Below are positions 10,881 through 22,600 of a stretch of DNA of 64,000 nucleotides, one piece after another. Position 1 is the first letter of the stretch. Each line of letters opens with the position of its first letter. The stretch covers positions 277,847 through 341,846 of the forward strand of contig VZTI01000601.1 in assembly GCA_013397865.1 (NCBI GenBank), given 5' to 3'. The position numbers were made by a program, and so were the translations under genes. The notes under the pieces are model-generated. The model did not search any database. It saw nothing but the letters and a program-made list of their open reading frames with translations, and was not told the DNA's origin. The DNA comes from Struthidea cinerea (lineage: Eukaryota > Chordata > Aves > Passeriformes > Corcoracidae).

Positions 10881-12412
10881 TTCACAGACACAGACAGGGA
10901 GCACACGTGTGTGCTTGCCCAGCCCGGATCAACTCCCCAAGCATTATTTATCATTTGCATGGCTCGTCCACCCCACACCCAGGGCCAGCTTGTACAAAGG
11001 ACCAGAGACAGTCCCTGTCCCACACAGCTGCTGCTGCACTCCCAGACTCTGCTCTCTTTTTTGCATTACTGGATTCCACGTGAGCTTTGCCAATGTTTCA
11101 AATAGGATCAGAGTCACTCCGGGCCAGCTTTAGAAACTTCTGGCATCCAAACTGGATGCCAGATCAAAAGCCCCAATCTCGGCGCAGAAACCTAAGCCCA
11201 GAGTTTGTTTCCTTTGCTCTGCCACAGGGGAGGGGGTTGGGTTTGAAGGTTTTGGTTCACTGGCTCTGCTCCATCGCGGGGGCTCCGCTGGCTGCACACA
11301 CACACAGAGCTGAACACCCAGCAAAGGGGGTTTGAGCCCCGTTACACTGCAAACCCAAGAACAACTGAGCTGCCTTGACATCAACCCACACTTCACCCCT
11401 CTCACTGCTGCATTCCCAGCCCCAGGATGGTTCTCGAGTTTTTCCCGACTCAGACCCATTTTCCCAGTGGAGATTATCCCCGGCTGTGTCCATCACCAGC
11501 ATCCAAACTGTGGCCATGAGGGAGTGGGAGGGTGGGGTGGGGTTGTTTTTATGGTTGTCATGGGTTTCCCGTAACACACAAAACCTGACCCTCCTCGCCA
11601 TGAACAACATCAGCTCCGGGAAATCCCTATTTTCTGGCAGCTTTGCCACTTCCTTGTGCATCCAGGGAAAAGTCCTAGAAGCACAGGAATGGATGAGGGG
11701 CGAGAGAGCTGGAGGCTGTGGGGAGTGTGGCTCTGGCAGAGGCTGGAATTCTGGGGGGATGAGCTTCAGTTTCCTCTACATTTCTTTGAAGGTTCTGCTC
11801 TTAACCCGCAGAGCAGGTTCCTTCTTCCACCTGAGTTCTCCTGTTACCAAAACAGAACCTTTTTTGCTCAAAACTTGTCACTTACAGGCTGAGGTTCCTC
11901 CAGGCAAACACTGAAACATTACTGGCAACTCAGGAAGCATTTTGCACTTGGTCATTGTTATTTACACACAAGGACCCAGATGTAAAGCTCCCGCTCTTGT
12001 TTTGAGCGTTGGAAGTGTCCCTCAGTTGTGACTGATTTCAAAAGTAGCACTGAGTGCAGCTGCTCTAAAGCAGCCCAGGAAGTTCCTCCCCAAACAGAAC
12101 AAAGATTGCTTCAAGGGCAATCATGAAATTAATCTCTTTTAATAGGCAGGATGAAAACCCAGACCTAGAAGAAGCAGAAGGAAGGACAGCAGCAAAGGAA
12201 CCGGGGATCACGAGTTTGGATAAAAGCTTGACTTGAAGCCTTGGTACACCTACACCCAAATCCTTTTGTGGAAACCCAGGAATGAGGCTCTTTATGGCTG
12301 AGAAGGAGCATTAGAGCTGCTGCTCGGGGAGAGAGCCATGTTTCTTCCCCTGAACAGGGCTGCTGTCTCTTTGCTGTGTGATGCCTTCCATAAGCTCTTC
12401 TGGGGATGGGGG

Positions 12413-12459
12413 TATAAATCATAATAAAGCCATGGCATGGCATATAAATCATAATAAAG
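12413..12459. repeat. Direct duplication of a 17-mer, 30-bp period
   Basis: TATAAATCATAATAAAG occurs at 12413-12429 and identically at 12443-12459, separated by a short CATGG-rich linker. This is a local slippage-type duplication in an AT-rich pocket. Confidence 0.85.
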
Positions 12460-12518
12460 AATAATGATACGTAATAAGGATGAATAATATTAAGAGGAGA
12501 ATTGTGTGAGAGAGCCTG

Positions 12519-12538
12519 CACACGCACACACACACACA
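12519..12538. repeat. (CA)n microsatellite, short
   Basis: About ten CA dinucleotides with a single CG interruption. Confidence 0.85.
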
Positions 12539-15500
12539 GGGCTGTGCAAACACAGATAGAAGAGGTGGCTGTTGCTGTCAACACATTGATCCCAGCCTGC
12601 CTGCACCACCTTCCTTCCCTGCACTCCCTGCTGCACTTGGAAAGGCAGGGAATAACCATGTGCAGGAATTTCAGTGCTCTGAGGGTCCCAGACTGAGTCA
12701 CAGCGGGAGTTTAAACCCCCCAGCTCCTGGGCCTGACTGCACACAAAGCTTCCCCTCTGCCAAACTGCAAATTTAGCCCCACCACGGCCTGCCTGTCTCA
12801 GGCAATTGTGTCTCGCTCAGGCGATGGGAACACGGACATTTGCTCCCTATCACCCACAACTGCACCTCTCCAATGAGGCAGGGGATGGAAGTGGAAGTTC
12901 TAATTCCCAATTCTGCTGATTGCAGCCCTGGATTAGTGCTCCGGTTTCCCTCTGTACAGATGTGTTTGTCAATGTGCAGCGAGGGAGGGAAATAAATCCA
13001 GGTTTGGGATCTTCAGGGCTGGATGCAAAGAGCAGCTGAAATCAATCCCCAGTGCTTGGAGAGCACAAGAATCCAAGTTCCCTTTCACATCCTCCTCCTC
13101 ACAGCGAGATTTGGCCTGCTCAGCTCCTCGCACGAATTGATTCATCCACTGCCTGCAGATCAGTCTAAACTTGGGGGGTTTGTGTGTTTGGGGCAACAGA
13201 TTCTCCACAAGAGCTTGAGCAGAAAACCTCAGGGATCACAAGATTCCAGGATATCTGATTAGCCATAGGGAACGGGGAGGGGCAGGTTGGTGTAACTTTG
13301 CAGAGCTGACTAAATTTGGGCTACTGGTCAAGATACATCCCAAATTATCTGCTGGCTGAGTTAGGCAGCTCCATTTGGGCAGGAGGTTTCCAGCTTCCCA
13401 GGCACTGAACACCAGCAACAGAAACAGCACAAGGGGAAGATTGCCTCCCTGGTTAAATGTGTATTTAAAATGCTGATAGCCCACACTGAGACCCCAGAAA
13501 AAAATGTATTTATCATTGTTATTAACAGTAATAGAAATAAAACCAGTTCTAATAGCATGCAGGGTTTGATGCATTTCCCAAATAAAAGGATTTATTAGTT
13601 TAAAGCCTGGGTATTTATTTGCTTCTCTCTCCCCAGTCCTGCCCCCGCCCCCAACCCTGCTGAATTTTTAATGCCCCCTGTTTCTAATGTCAGCCGTTTT
13701 TCTTGTAAAGGTTTTTTGACATAACTTTATATTGCTGCATCCTTTTGTTGTTGCCATTCCCCATCCTTGTTAGAGACTCCACTCCCCTAATGAAGCTCAG
13801 CTCCTGCCAGGATAATAAAAGGAAATAGATCCAGGCTGAGGAGAGCCAGGGAGAGGGGAGTGACAGTGTGAGTGTGAGATCAGAAATGAGGGTGACACAA
13901 CATAAATGCAATAAAAGTGTCCTCTGGGGACTCCCAAGGCTGTCCCTGGGACCTGAGTGTGTGAAATGCACAGACACACAAAGTTTGTATGGATCTATGT
14001 ACACACTGAATACTCATTGATGTGATTTTATACACACACACTGACAAGGAGACATTGGGAAAATGTCCCCTGCAGGTGCCAGAAGTTGGGGACATTCTGA
14101 CAAATTAAAAAAATAGGACTCAAAATATCCCTCTTGTGCTTTTGGGGTGGCAACTCATGGTCTTACTCTAAGCTATAAAAAAAATTTACCAAACTCTACA
14201 ATGCTTCTTTCTGTTCAGTCCATTGAGAATGAGAAACTTCTCCATGTTTCTGTGACTTTCCTCCAGTAACAACCAGGTCTGGTGCTTCAGAAATAACAGA
14301 AAACAGAGACAGCCAAGCAGACCCAGCAGGCAGGACCCTTCCAGAACTGGTTTGGACACTTTGCAGCAGCACAAGCCCTGTTTGGTCTGTCTGGAGCAGC
14401 AGCAATGCTCGGAGGGGCTTTGGTCCCTGTCCTTCCCAGAAAACAGAGCGGGCAGGGAAAAGCAGCACCAGGTGAGCCCTGGCTCCTCTGCAGGGAATGT
14501 CTCTCCAAATTATTAGTCAGAAAGTCCGAAAAGGGCCCAGCAATGCACAAATCCATCCCCCGAGCCCCAGCACACCTTCCTGGATCCTTCAGAGACCCAG
14601 ACATTCATCAGCTCCATGTGCAGCAAAATTACCTCGGGGACCGGTTCACTGGCTGCCCACAGCCACAGAGAGCCCTGGGTCTCCAGCTGAAACAACAGTG
14701 CCTGAAGGATCTGTTCTGACTTTTTTCCAGTGGGATCTCCGGCTTTTAAGCCCATCAGATTCATTAACATGAGGAGAACCTCTACATATTTGTGGCTTTC
14801 AATCTCTGAAATATTTAGGGCCATGCACAGCCCCACTCAGCTGTCGGCAGCAGTGCCACAGGCTTGAGAGAAAACTCTATTTCTCCCTACCAGACCAATT
14901 CTAAAATTCAAACCCCGGAGTCATCATGTCTAGGCTTGGCTTACACACTAATTTTACCCTGAAAAGCTTAATTGAAATTTCAGGTGGAAATTAATCTGGC
15001 CACCTCTTGTTCCCTAATGGATTTTGATCTACTTCTCCACACTGTGACAATTTCTGGCAGGGTAAGTGATGTCTGTTTTGAAGAAGGCTGTAATTATGAA
15101 GTCTGCAGGGAACTGTAGGTCAAGCCAGAGATGCAATGACATAGCTCTTACTAGACCAGAAAAACAGGAATGACGAGGACTCCTGACACTGCAGGAGCAG
15201 TGACAGATCAGGAAGGAAGATCCTAGCAGCATGTCAGATCTGCCTCTATTTTGGTCTTTTTGAGCTGTATTTTCAGACCTATAGAAAAAATCGCACTAAT
15301 TTTTACAACCAGAACATCATTTACTATCCCACTTCCAAAATTCTGTGACACAGCCGCACCTGTGCCGTCCCTGTGGACAGGACACGCAATCATGTCCTGG
15401 TGACAGCCATCAGCCACAGCTGCCCATGGTGCCTCAAGGTGTGTGTGATCCTAAAAAGCTTTCTTTGACCTAAAAGTCAAAGAGCTACAGAGACCTCTTC

Positions 15501-15632
15501 CAAATCAACCCCAAAATGCCTGTCCCAAAGCAGTTCTGATCAACAAGTCATGACAGCCACGGTGACATTGGAACAAACCCACTGGTTTCACACAGGGTGC
15601 CAGGATGAAGCCAAGAAAAGAAAGAATTGGTC

Positions 15633-15710
15633 ATGGATGGATGGATGGATGGATCCATGGATGGATGGGTGGATGGATGGATCCATGGATCCATGGATGG
15701 ATGGATGGGT
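15633..15710. repeat. (TGGA)n array with internal strand switches
   Basis: A 78-base tetranucleotide array in which the TGGA run is broken by TCCA units, giving GGATCCATGG junctions. The switch makes a perfect 18-base palindrome, ATGGATCCATGGATCCAT, at 15677-15694. It uses the same unit as the array at 141-228, which lacks such inversions. Confidence 0.93.
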
Positions 15711-16007
15711 CACACAAGGGGAATGTGCTCCATGCCCAGCAGCTCCTCAAGGAAAGATGATCTTTTTCCCTTTGGGGTCTAAGGCAGACCGTGGACACAA
15801 CAGACAGAGGCACAGTGGCACTGGCTGCAGAGCAGTTCTTTAGATGGGGACAATCCATACAAATGCATTTTTTGGAAGGGGGAATTTGTTGTTGTTGTCA
15901 ATTTGAATTGAATTTCATTGACAGAGCTGCTGAAGGACCCCAGCAGGTTCCCAGCCACGGTGAAACACGTCCCAGCCACGGCCGCAATGCTCAGGAGGTG
16001 CAGGCTG

Positions 16008-16105
16008 TGCTGTATTAATATGCAAAGTGTGCCTGCCTTCCCAATTAAATAGAAAACGCTATGATTAAAGGCAGTCAGAAGATATTAGATGGATAGTGCT
16101 GAACC
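16008..16105. promoter_or_regulatory. Candidate conserved non-coding element
   Basis: An AT-rich block with TATTAATATGCAAAG (a POU/octamer-like ATGCAAA beside a homeodomain-like ATTAAT), then CCCAATTAAATAG and CTATGATTAAAGG. Octamer plus ATTA motifs within 60 bases are typical of neural or ectodermal enhancers in general. The call rests on motif content only. Confidence 0.25.
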
Positions 16106-18394
16106 ACGGGCTTTATTTCCTGCACACAGGAGCCCCACAGGAGCACTGGGGGAGAAACAGAGCTGGGAAAGGGAAAATGCCTGAATCCATGGAAGGGGGG
16201 AAAGGAGGAAGCTGTTTACAGGAGGGCTGAATTAATGCAGTGCCTTATCCTGGGCTCTCAGACACGAGCCCTGGAGGGAAGCTGAGCACCGCTGCTCACA
16301 GCAGCCCAATTCTGGCCCATCATTTTGGGGAAGGAGTGAATCACAGCAAAAAGCCCAAAGAGCATCACAATTCAGAGCTGCAGAGCCCTGAGGCAAGGCT
16401 CAGAGGGGACAGACCCTTCCTAGCCCCCCCCCCCTTTCCTTGTTAGCATCAGCAGTTTCTCTTTTACCACCTCCCTGGGCCAGGAGAAGGAAACACAGCG
16501 GAGAAGTGCAGCGTGCTGGATAATTCACAATTAAAGCCATGAAGATGAGAAGATAAAACAGGAAACATTAATAACTGAGTGCAGAGTTCCCTTTGCCTGG
16601 CTGGGAAGGGCCTGCTCTAAATCAGCCCCGTAGCTTTAACCCTCCTGGCTGTGCTCTGAGCCCCAGGCCAGGCAGGCAGTCCCCACTTACTCTTCCTGCT
16701 GTCTCCGAGCTCTGCTGCACCCTGTCACCAGCGCGCTCCCTGCCCGTGTTTCATGACTTGCATTTAATTAAAAGAGATGGCAAAGTCAGGTATATTTATG
16801 GGGGCTTCTAATCCTCACACTTACATTTCCAGTTGCCATGGGTTTCCTTCCAGAGCTGGCTCTTCCTCCCCCACCCCCAGCACGGAACGTGCTCCGGGAT
16901 AAAGTCCAATAAATTCTGCTCCGTAATTGGCTGTGCGGTTTAGGGGTCCATCTATCCCAGCGCTGGGGAAACAGAGGCCTCCAAAAACTGACTGTAAGGA
17001 CAGCAAACCCCGGGGGAAGGAGTCCAGAGTGCTTTATCTCCTCCAGTGGCTGCTGCTGAGCTGTCACAGGTACGAGGTGGGAGTGGAACCCGGCCGGGGG
17101 CACCTGCGGTCACCGGGCTGCACCCCAAGGGTTGCAGCCAGGAGTTGCACCTTTGTCCAAACCCAGGGTTTGCTGTCCTGCTCGGCCTCTCTGAGAGCAA
17201 GGGAACACCCCAGGATGAGCAGAGGGCTCTCCCTGCCTGCCCCGTGTGGAGCTGCCTGAGGTATTAATGCAGAAACTCTCCGCGTTCTAGAGCTGCTCTC
17301 ACCTCCCTGCACTCCAGGGGCACTGAACAGCCTGGGATACTCCTTGAATGAGCCACTTCCACCACAGACTCTTGTAGAAAGGCTGGGAAAAGGTCTCCAC
17401 CGTTTGAGGAATACAGAATTTGAGCTGTTCTTTGTCTTTAGGGAGGGATTCCAGCAGCAGTGTGCCCCAGGTGAAGCCACGCAGAGGACAGAGAGGGTGC
17501 CCATCTCTGCATAACCAAAAGGTCTCTCACCTGTGCTCAGCATTTCGGATGTCACATCTCTGCTGGGGACAACAGGAACTGTCCCTGTGCACTCACAGAG
17601 GGCCTCGCTGCACCCCTCTGAACATCCTGAGCAGGATTTAGTGGTTGTAAACTTCCATCACTCAGGAAAACCCTCCTGCACCCACATCTGATACCAGCAA
17701 GGCAAAGCCTCCCTTCACATCCAAATTCCCCCTGGCCCACTGAAATTCCAAATCCCTGGTTCACTGCTGAATGCAAATAAAACACAGCAGAACAAGAGGG
17801 AGGGAGAAATCAGATTTCCTCTGGGTTATTCACTTAAGTGAAAGAACAAAAAGACACAAGGAAAGAGGAAGGAATTCTCTGACGCTGTCACAAACATGCC
17901 TGCCCCAAAAACACAGTTATGGCCAAAGCTGTCTGCCTGCATGGCACTGCACAACCTCTGCTCCTTTCCTCCCCTTTCTCCATGGTGTTAGCAGGAGTTA
18001 ACATCCCTTAACTCACAGCTTTCCACATTCTGGGTTTATGTCTAATGTTAATGCTATTTAAACATCACCTTATTTTTTTTCTTCTCTGTGAATTTCATGA
18101 TGGGCTTCTTATTTCCCTCCATTTTTTTAAGGAATAGTTTAATAAGAAAAGCCGACTGTACCCCCACCGATCTCCTGTAACACCACTGATGAATAAAAAA
18201 CCCCCCTCACAGGAGACAGTTTTATTCTGTTGATCGGAAGTCTGCCAGCCCAATTTATGATTGGACATAAGATCTCCAAATCTGAATTTATGTGTTGTAG
18301 TATAACGACAGGTCAATGAGATTAAAAGTATGTTCATGAGAGAGCTGTGAGGCAATTTGAGTTTCATGGTTCTGTGGTGATTGGGCATTCAGTC

Positions 18395-18640
18395 TAAGAA
18401 AACCTGCCTTAATAAAACACTCACAGGCCCGGGAACAATCTGCACATTATTCATTATTGCAGCCTCACCAACACCCCCTCACCATAAAAACAGAGCGAGC
18501 AGAGCAGCTCTCCCCCTCCTCCCCGTGCAGATGAAGCCATCAGGGAGATGGTGCCACTGATAACGAATGGCCTGAATTAACAATAGGAACACTTTTCTTC
18601 CTTATCATATGGTTCACATAATCAAAACAGGGCAGGGGAG
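18395..18640. promoter_or_regulatory. Candidate conserved non-coding element
   Basis: Two AT-rich motif clusters. The first has TTAATAAAAC, GGGAACAATCTG (SOX-like AACAAT) and CACATTATTCATTATTG. The second has CACTGATAACG (GATA-like), GAATTAACAATAGG (homeodomain plus SOX-like) and TTATCATATGG. The composition contrasts with the CAG/CTG-rich flanks. No open frame of note. Confidence 0.25.
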
Positions 18641-19579
18641 TGGGAGGGGAGAAGAAAAGTCTCAGCCTCTCAAAAGTCTCCTCCACCAGCCGAAAATTAC
18701 CTGGAGTAAAGACAGCAGCTTCTGATCCCATCCAGAGAACTCCCTTGCCTGCAAGTTCCTGTTTATTGAGGAAACATCACCCTGCAAATCTTAAACACGG
18801 GGCTGAAATGAGCCTTAGCCAGGTCCCCTGGACTTGCACAGGTCCCCCGGCCCAGAGCAAACCTGTGGGAATTGGAGCCAGGGATCTCCCGGGGCCTCTG
18901 GATGCAGGGCCAAAGAGCCTCGTTGTTCAGATCACAGGCTGGGGCTGCCAAACAGGGCTTTTCTCTTTAGGATGTTTCATTCTTCATCAATGTTTCTTTT
19001 CTTCATCATCCTCATAAAGATTTTAACTCAAAAGAGATCACAGGATGCAGTGTGGTGGTAGGAAGGTGTTCTGTGCTTTGTTTCCATGTGGACTCTGTCT
19101 AAATAAAGCAACTCCTCGTGCTCCTTTCCCCATGCAAGTACAAGGGCCAAATTGCCCCTGGCCTGAGGATCCCCAGTTCCAGCAGACTCAGGTAATTGCT
19201 GAAGGTGCTCAGCACTTCTGAATATGGAGCACAAATACTGAAAAAGCAGAGCAGGAGCACATGGAATGCAACAGCAGCAGCCCAAGGACAAAGGAAGGAC
19301 GTGAAGAAAGGAGCCTGAAAAGGGACAGGGCCAAGAGGAGGCACTGGGAGCTGTTACTTGTGCCGCTGTTTGAGACCCAGAGCAGGGAGCCCTGTGTACC
19401 TACAGAGCTGCTGCTGCTGCTGAAGGGGCCAGAAATGTTTGTGGAGTAAACCCATCTCTGATAGGCAGCGAGATACCGGGACGTTCCTGTTTCACCCTTG
19501 TTTAATCTGTTCTGTTGTCAGGCAGGGCACTGGGCCGGTGCAAGCTCCCATTGCCTCAGCTTCAGGGGGGACTGGCTGC

Positions 19580-19780
19580 AGAATTTACACAAATAAAAGG
19601 AGAAGCGAAAAGCGCCGGCAGCACCAATCTGATTACAGAGTCATTTATTTTCTGGTCGTTAATAATTTGTGCAATAAAAGATTGCGTGCCTTTCTGAGTT
19701 AGTAGGAGTTATTGGCATGAATTTCCCTCCACACTGGTGTGAGTCTGTGCTTGGAACATAAATTATTAGTTTCTTATCGC
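19580..19780. promoter_or_regulatory. Candidate conserved non-coding element
   Basis: A block of about 200 bases rich in TAAT/ATTA and AATAAA-type motifs, including TCATTTATTTTC, GTCGTTAATAATTTGTG and GTGCAATAAAAGATTG (HOX/CDX-like TTTATTG on the minus strand). A few CpGs (AGCGCCGGCAG, GCGTGCC) are interspersed. It looks like constrained regulatory sequence rather than drifted intergenic DNA, but I cannot measure conservation here. Confidence 0.28.
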
Positions 19781-22059
19781 ACTCCTCCTCATTTTTCATG
19801 CTGCCACAGCCGGATCGCCAGGAGCCAACCCCTCAGCCTCACTCTTATTTTATGCTGCACGGGAAAGGCAGCAAAGATGGCTTTTCCATCTTTAATTACA
19901 GCAGCTCCCTCCTGCTTTCCTCCCTCCCAGTGTCCCAACCTGAGCTGGGCTGTGGCTCTTGTGCAGCCACTGCTGGGGACAGGCGGGTCCCGTGCCATTT
20001 GCCAGTGAGGTTTTTGGTGAAAACCCCGTTCTTTGACAACAGCCAGAGGAAGGGAATGACAGCTCCAGCACCCTGCCAGCTCCTGTCACGGAGCTGTTTG
20101 GAAGCAAATTGCATGTGCGGATCTCAGCGTGAGGATAAAAAGAGGCTGGAATTCAGACCATCCTGGAAAGAGGAGGAGGAAAGTCCTGGCACGGTGTCAG
20201 GCCCTACACAAGATGGTTGTAGCTCCAATGGAAGATTAAGAAGTTTGAGTCCTGGCTGTAGCTGTGGAAATGCTTGGGCTTTCCCTTCCTAGAGCATGAA
20301 GCAGGTGAATGATAAGAACACTCCCCTATAAAACAGATACTTCACATTTCCAGAGTATTGGAAGTTCAGTGAGGGAAATACACAAAGAATTAAAACTCAT
20401 TTAAAAGCCATCAAAACACCCTTCTTGTTCCTCTGACACCCAGCACTGAAATGCTCTTTCACGATGCTGATTGCCTTCTGAGGCACAGCAGTGTGCACAG
20501 AAACCACCCCAAATTCCTCGGTCCTTGCCATGTGTCAGCCTCATGGTCCCCTCCATTCAATGTCCCTTCCAGTGTGCCCTGGGAACATCTGCACCAACAG
20601 CTGCTTCCCTTCCAGGGAAGCACCGACAGACTCGGGCGACAGAGCACATCTGCAGCTGCAGATGAACTTGCCGAGGGCTGTGCAGACCAGGAGTTCTCCA
20701 GAGAATGAAGCAGGAGGCGCAGCTTTGCCTTCTCTGCCTTGAAAGAGGAAGCTGAGAGAGCCTCTCCAAGCAGCGCCATTCCCAGCGCTGGATCCACGTT
20801 CCCTCGCTCTGTCCAGACACTCCACTGCAACTCCAGTCACTCTCTGGTCACGGCCAAAGCCCAGGGCTCTCCCTCCCAGACCCCTGAAACAGAACCATGT
20901 GAATGCTCAGGGCACCCCTGCCCACAGGTGTCACAAGGAATGTTCCCCATTCCAAGGGGATTTACAAACACATCATTTCCAGGATTGAGATCATGACTGG
21001 AAGCAGATACTGAAAAAAAGATTGAGCAGGAAGGTACCTGGCAGCAGAAAGATCCAGAAATAAGGATGAAATGGAGCCACCAAGTTCAAACCCAGATCAG
21101 CCGAGAGGGGAACCGAAATCAGGGCTCTCCTTCACTGCATTTAGAACAAAGGTCAATTGTCCCTTCAGGACGCAGGGACCCAGAATCACACAAAATATAT
21201 TGTAACTCCTTGGGATGGCAAATGTCTCTCTTTGGAGAGAAAAACACTGAAAAGAAAAAAAAAACCAAACTGAACTGAAATCTTAGGCTTTCATCAGGCC
21301 CCCAGATGAAACATTTGATGCATTGGAGGACAGTCCCCAAGTGCTCCAACAAACACATCTTCACTCTTCCTGTGATCCAACAGTTTCAAGATATTTATCA
21401 CTGCTTTTTCCACTTCCCAGGAGAACTCCCTTTATCACAACCTATTCCACATTTGTTTTGCTGCCATCAACACCTGCCAGGGCCATGGTTTCTGCAGAAT
21501 AAGTTGGAATTGTGCCACGGGCAGGATTTGTCGAACAGGCTCTCCACTCTGCCTCTTGGGGCATCCCCACCTGGGGACAATTCCATGCCCTCCCAATCCC
21601 TCCATCCCACTCCTTACATTTGATATTTGACTCCAGTGTTTCTGGAAGGGGAACTGTTCCCCCCATTTCTAAACACTTTCATGAAGCCCTTCCTGCAGCC
21701 CTGCCACCCCCTGGGGTAAAGGCTCTCTTTTAATCTCTGTGGTGACTACACGCTAAAAAGGAGGGGGGGGGGAGGGGAAATAACCAAAAAATCCGTGCTA
21801 CAGATGCACAACATTTCCAGGTGTGTCTTTGGTAGGGTGTGGGAACCCACGGGGAGACAAAACAATACCGTATTGTACTTCCCGTGTACGGCTCTGCATC
21901 AGAGGGACTTTGTGAGTAATCCGATTATCTCCTCTCTGAAATCAAAACAGCGAGGGAGAGAGGTTTTTCCCTAATCCTAGCGCCATCTCTGGGAACGCTT
22001 CATCGTGCAGAATTACTTTCACAATGGGAACGGGAATTAGGAGAGAGTTTTCCTGCTTC

Positions 22060-22600
22060 CCGCCGGTATCTCCGGCATGAGCAGCACTGGGGGCTCCCCC
22101 CGCTTCCCCCCGCCTGGGCAGCATCCCGGAGCCGGGGCAGCGTCCCGGAGCCTTCCCGGAGCCATCCCGGCGGGATGCGGGGCGGGCGGGCTGGCGCAGC
22201 CCCGGGGGCTCCGCCGGGGGCCGGCCCGGGCTGGCGCCGNNNNNNNNNNNNNNNNNNNNNNNNNNNNNNNNNNNNNNNNNNNNNNNNNNNNNNNNNNNNN
22301 NNNNNNNNNNNNNNNNNNNNNNNNNNNNNNNNNNNNNNNNNNNNNNNNNNNNNNNNNNNNNNNNNNNNNNNNNNNNNNNNNNNNNNNNNNNNNNGGGCGC
22401 GGCCCGCCCGCTCCGCTCCGCCGCCCCCGCGCTCCCCGGGCGGCGGAGGGGCCGGGGGGGCTGCGAGGGGCGAGAGCCTGGAAAAACACAGCCCTGCCGA
22501 GAACCAGCCGGCCCCGAGCCGCGGGGAGACGGGAACCGGGCAAAGCCCCGCGGGTACCGAACCCACCCTCGGGGAGAGACTGCCCCGGGCTGGAGCAGGG
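22060..22600. promoter_or_regulatory. Second CpG island, interrupted by assembly gap
   Basis: Both flanks of the gap are extremely G+C and CpG rich, for example CCGGGGGCCGGCCCGG on the left and GCGCGGCCCGCCCGCTCC on the right. They form one island of over 500 bases that includes unknown sequence. It is a probable promoter and possibly a first exon. Strand is undetermined and no clear splice donor is visible on either side. Long frames here are open only because the N run and high GC contain no stops. Confidence 0.75.
22240..22394. other. Assembly gap (155 N)
   Basis: A run of 155 N sits at the GC peak of the island. Short-read assemblies of bird genomes commonly drop out at such sites. The true length may differ from the N count. 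A promoter, 5' UTR or short first coding exon could be concealed here. Confidence 0.98.

Larger units (their letters stand above)
10881..15632. other. Unique non-coding DNA, no gene recognised
   Basis: No supported gene in about 4.7 kb. It contains short CA runs (11295-11307, 12519-12538), a 30-bp-period duplication (12413-12459) and an AT-rich patch near 13560-13620. Strong splice-donor-like strings occur at 14471 (CACCAG|GTGAGC) and 15061 (CAGG|GTAAGT), but they are not paired with a convincing coding exon. Confidence 0.55.
15711..22059. other. Unique non-coding DNA, no gene recognised
   Basis: About 6.3 kb without a recognisable gene. Apart from the enhancer-like blocks listed separately it holds homopolymer runs (C11 at 16424-16434, G10 at 21763-21772) and no interspersed repeat I can identify. 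Open frames are short and unfamiliar. Confidence 0.55.

Noticed and set aside
21975..21995. GCGCCATCTCTGG, similar to a CTCF core
   Set aside because: The central positions do not fit the consensus. It would need ChIP data or a scored matrix match.
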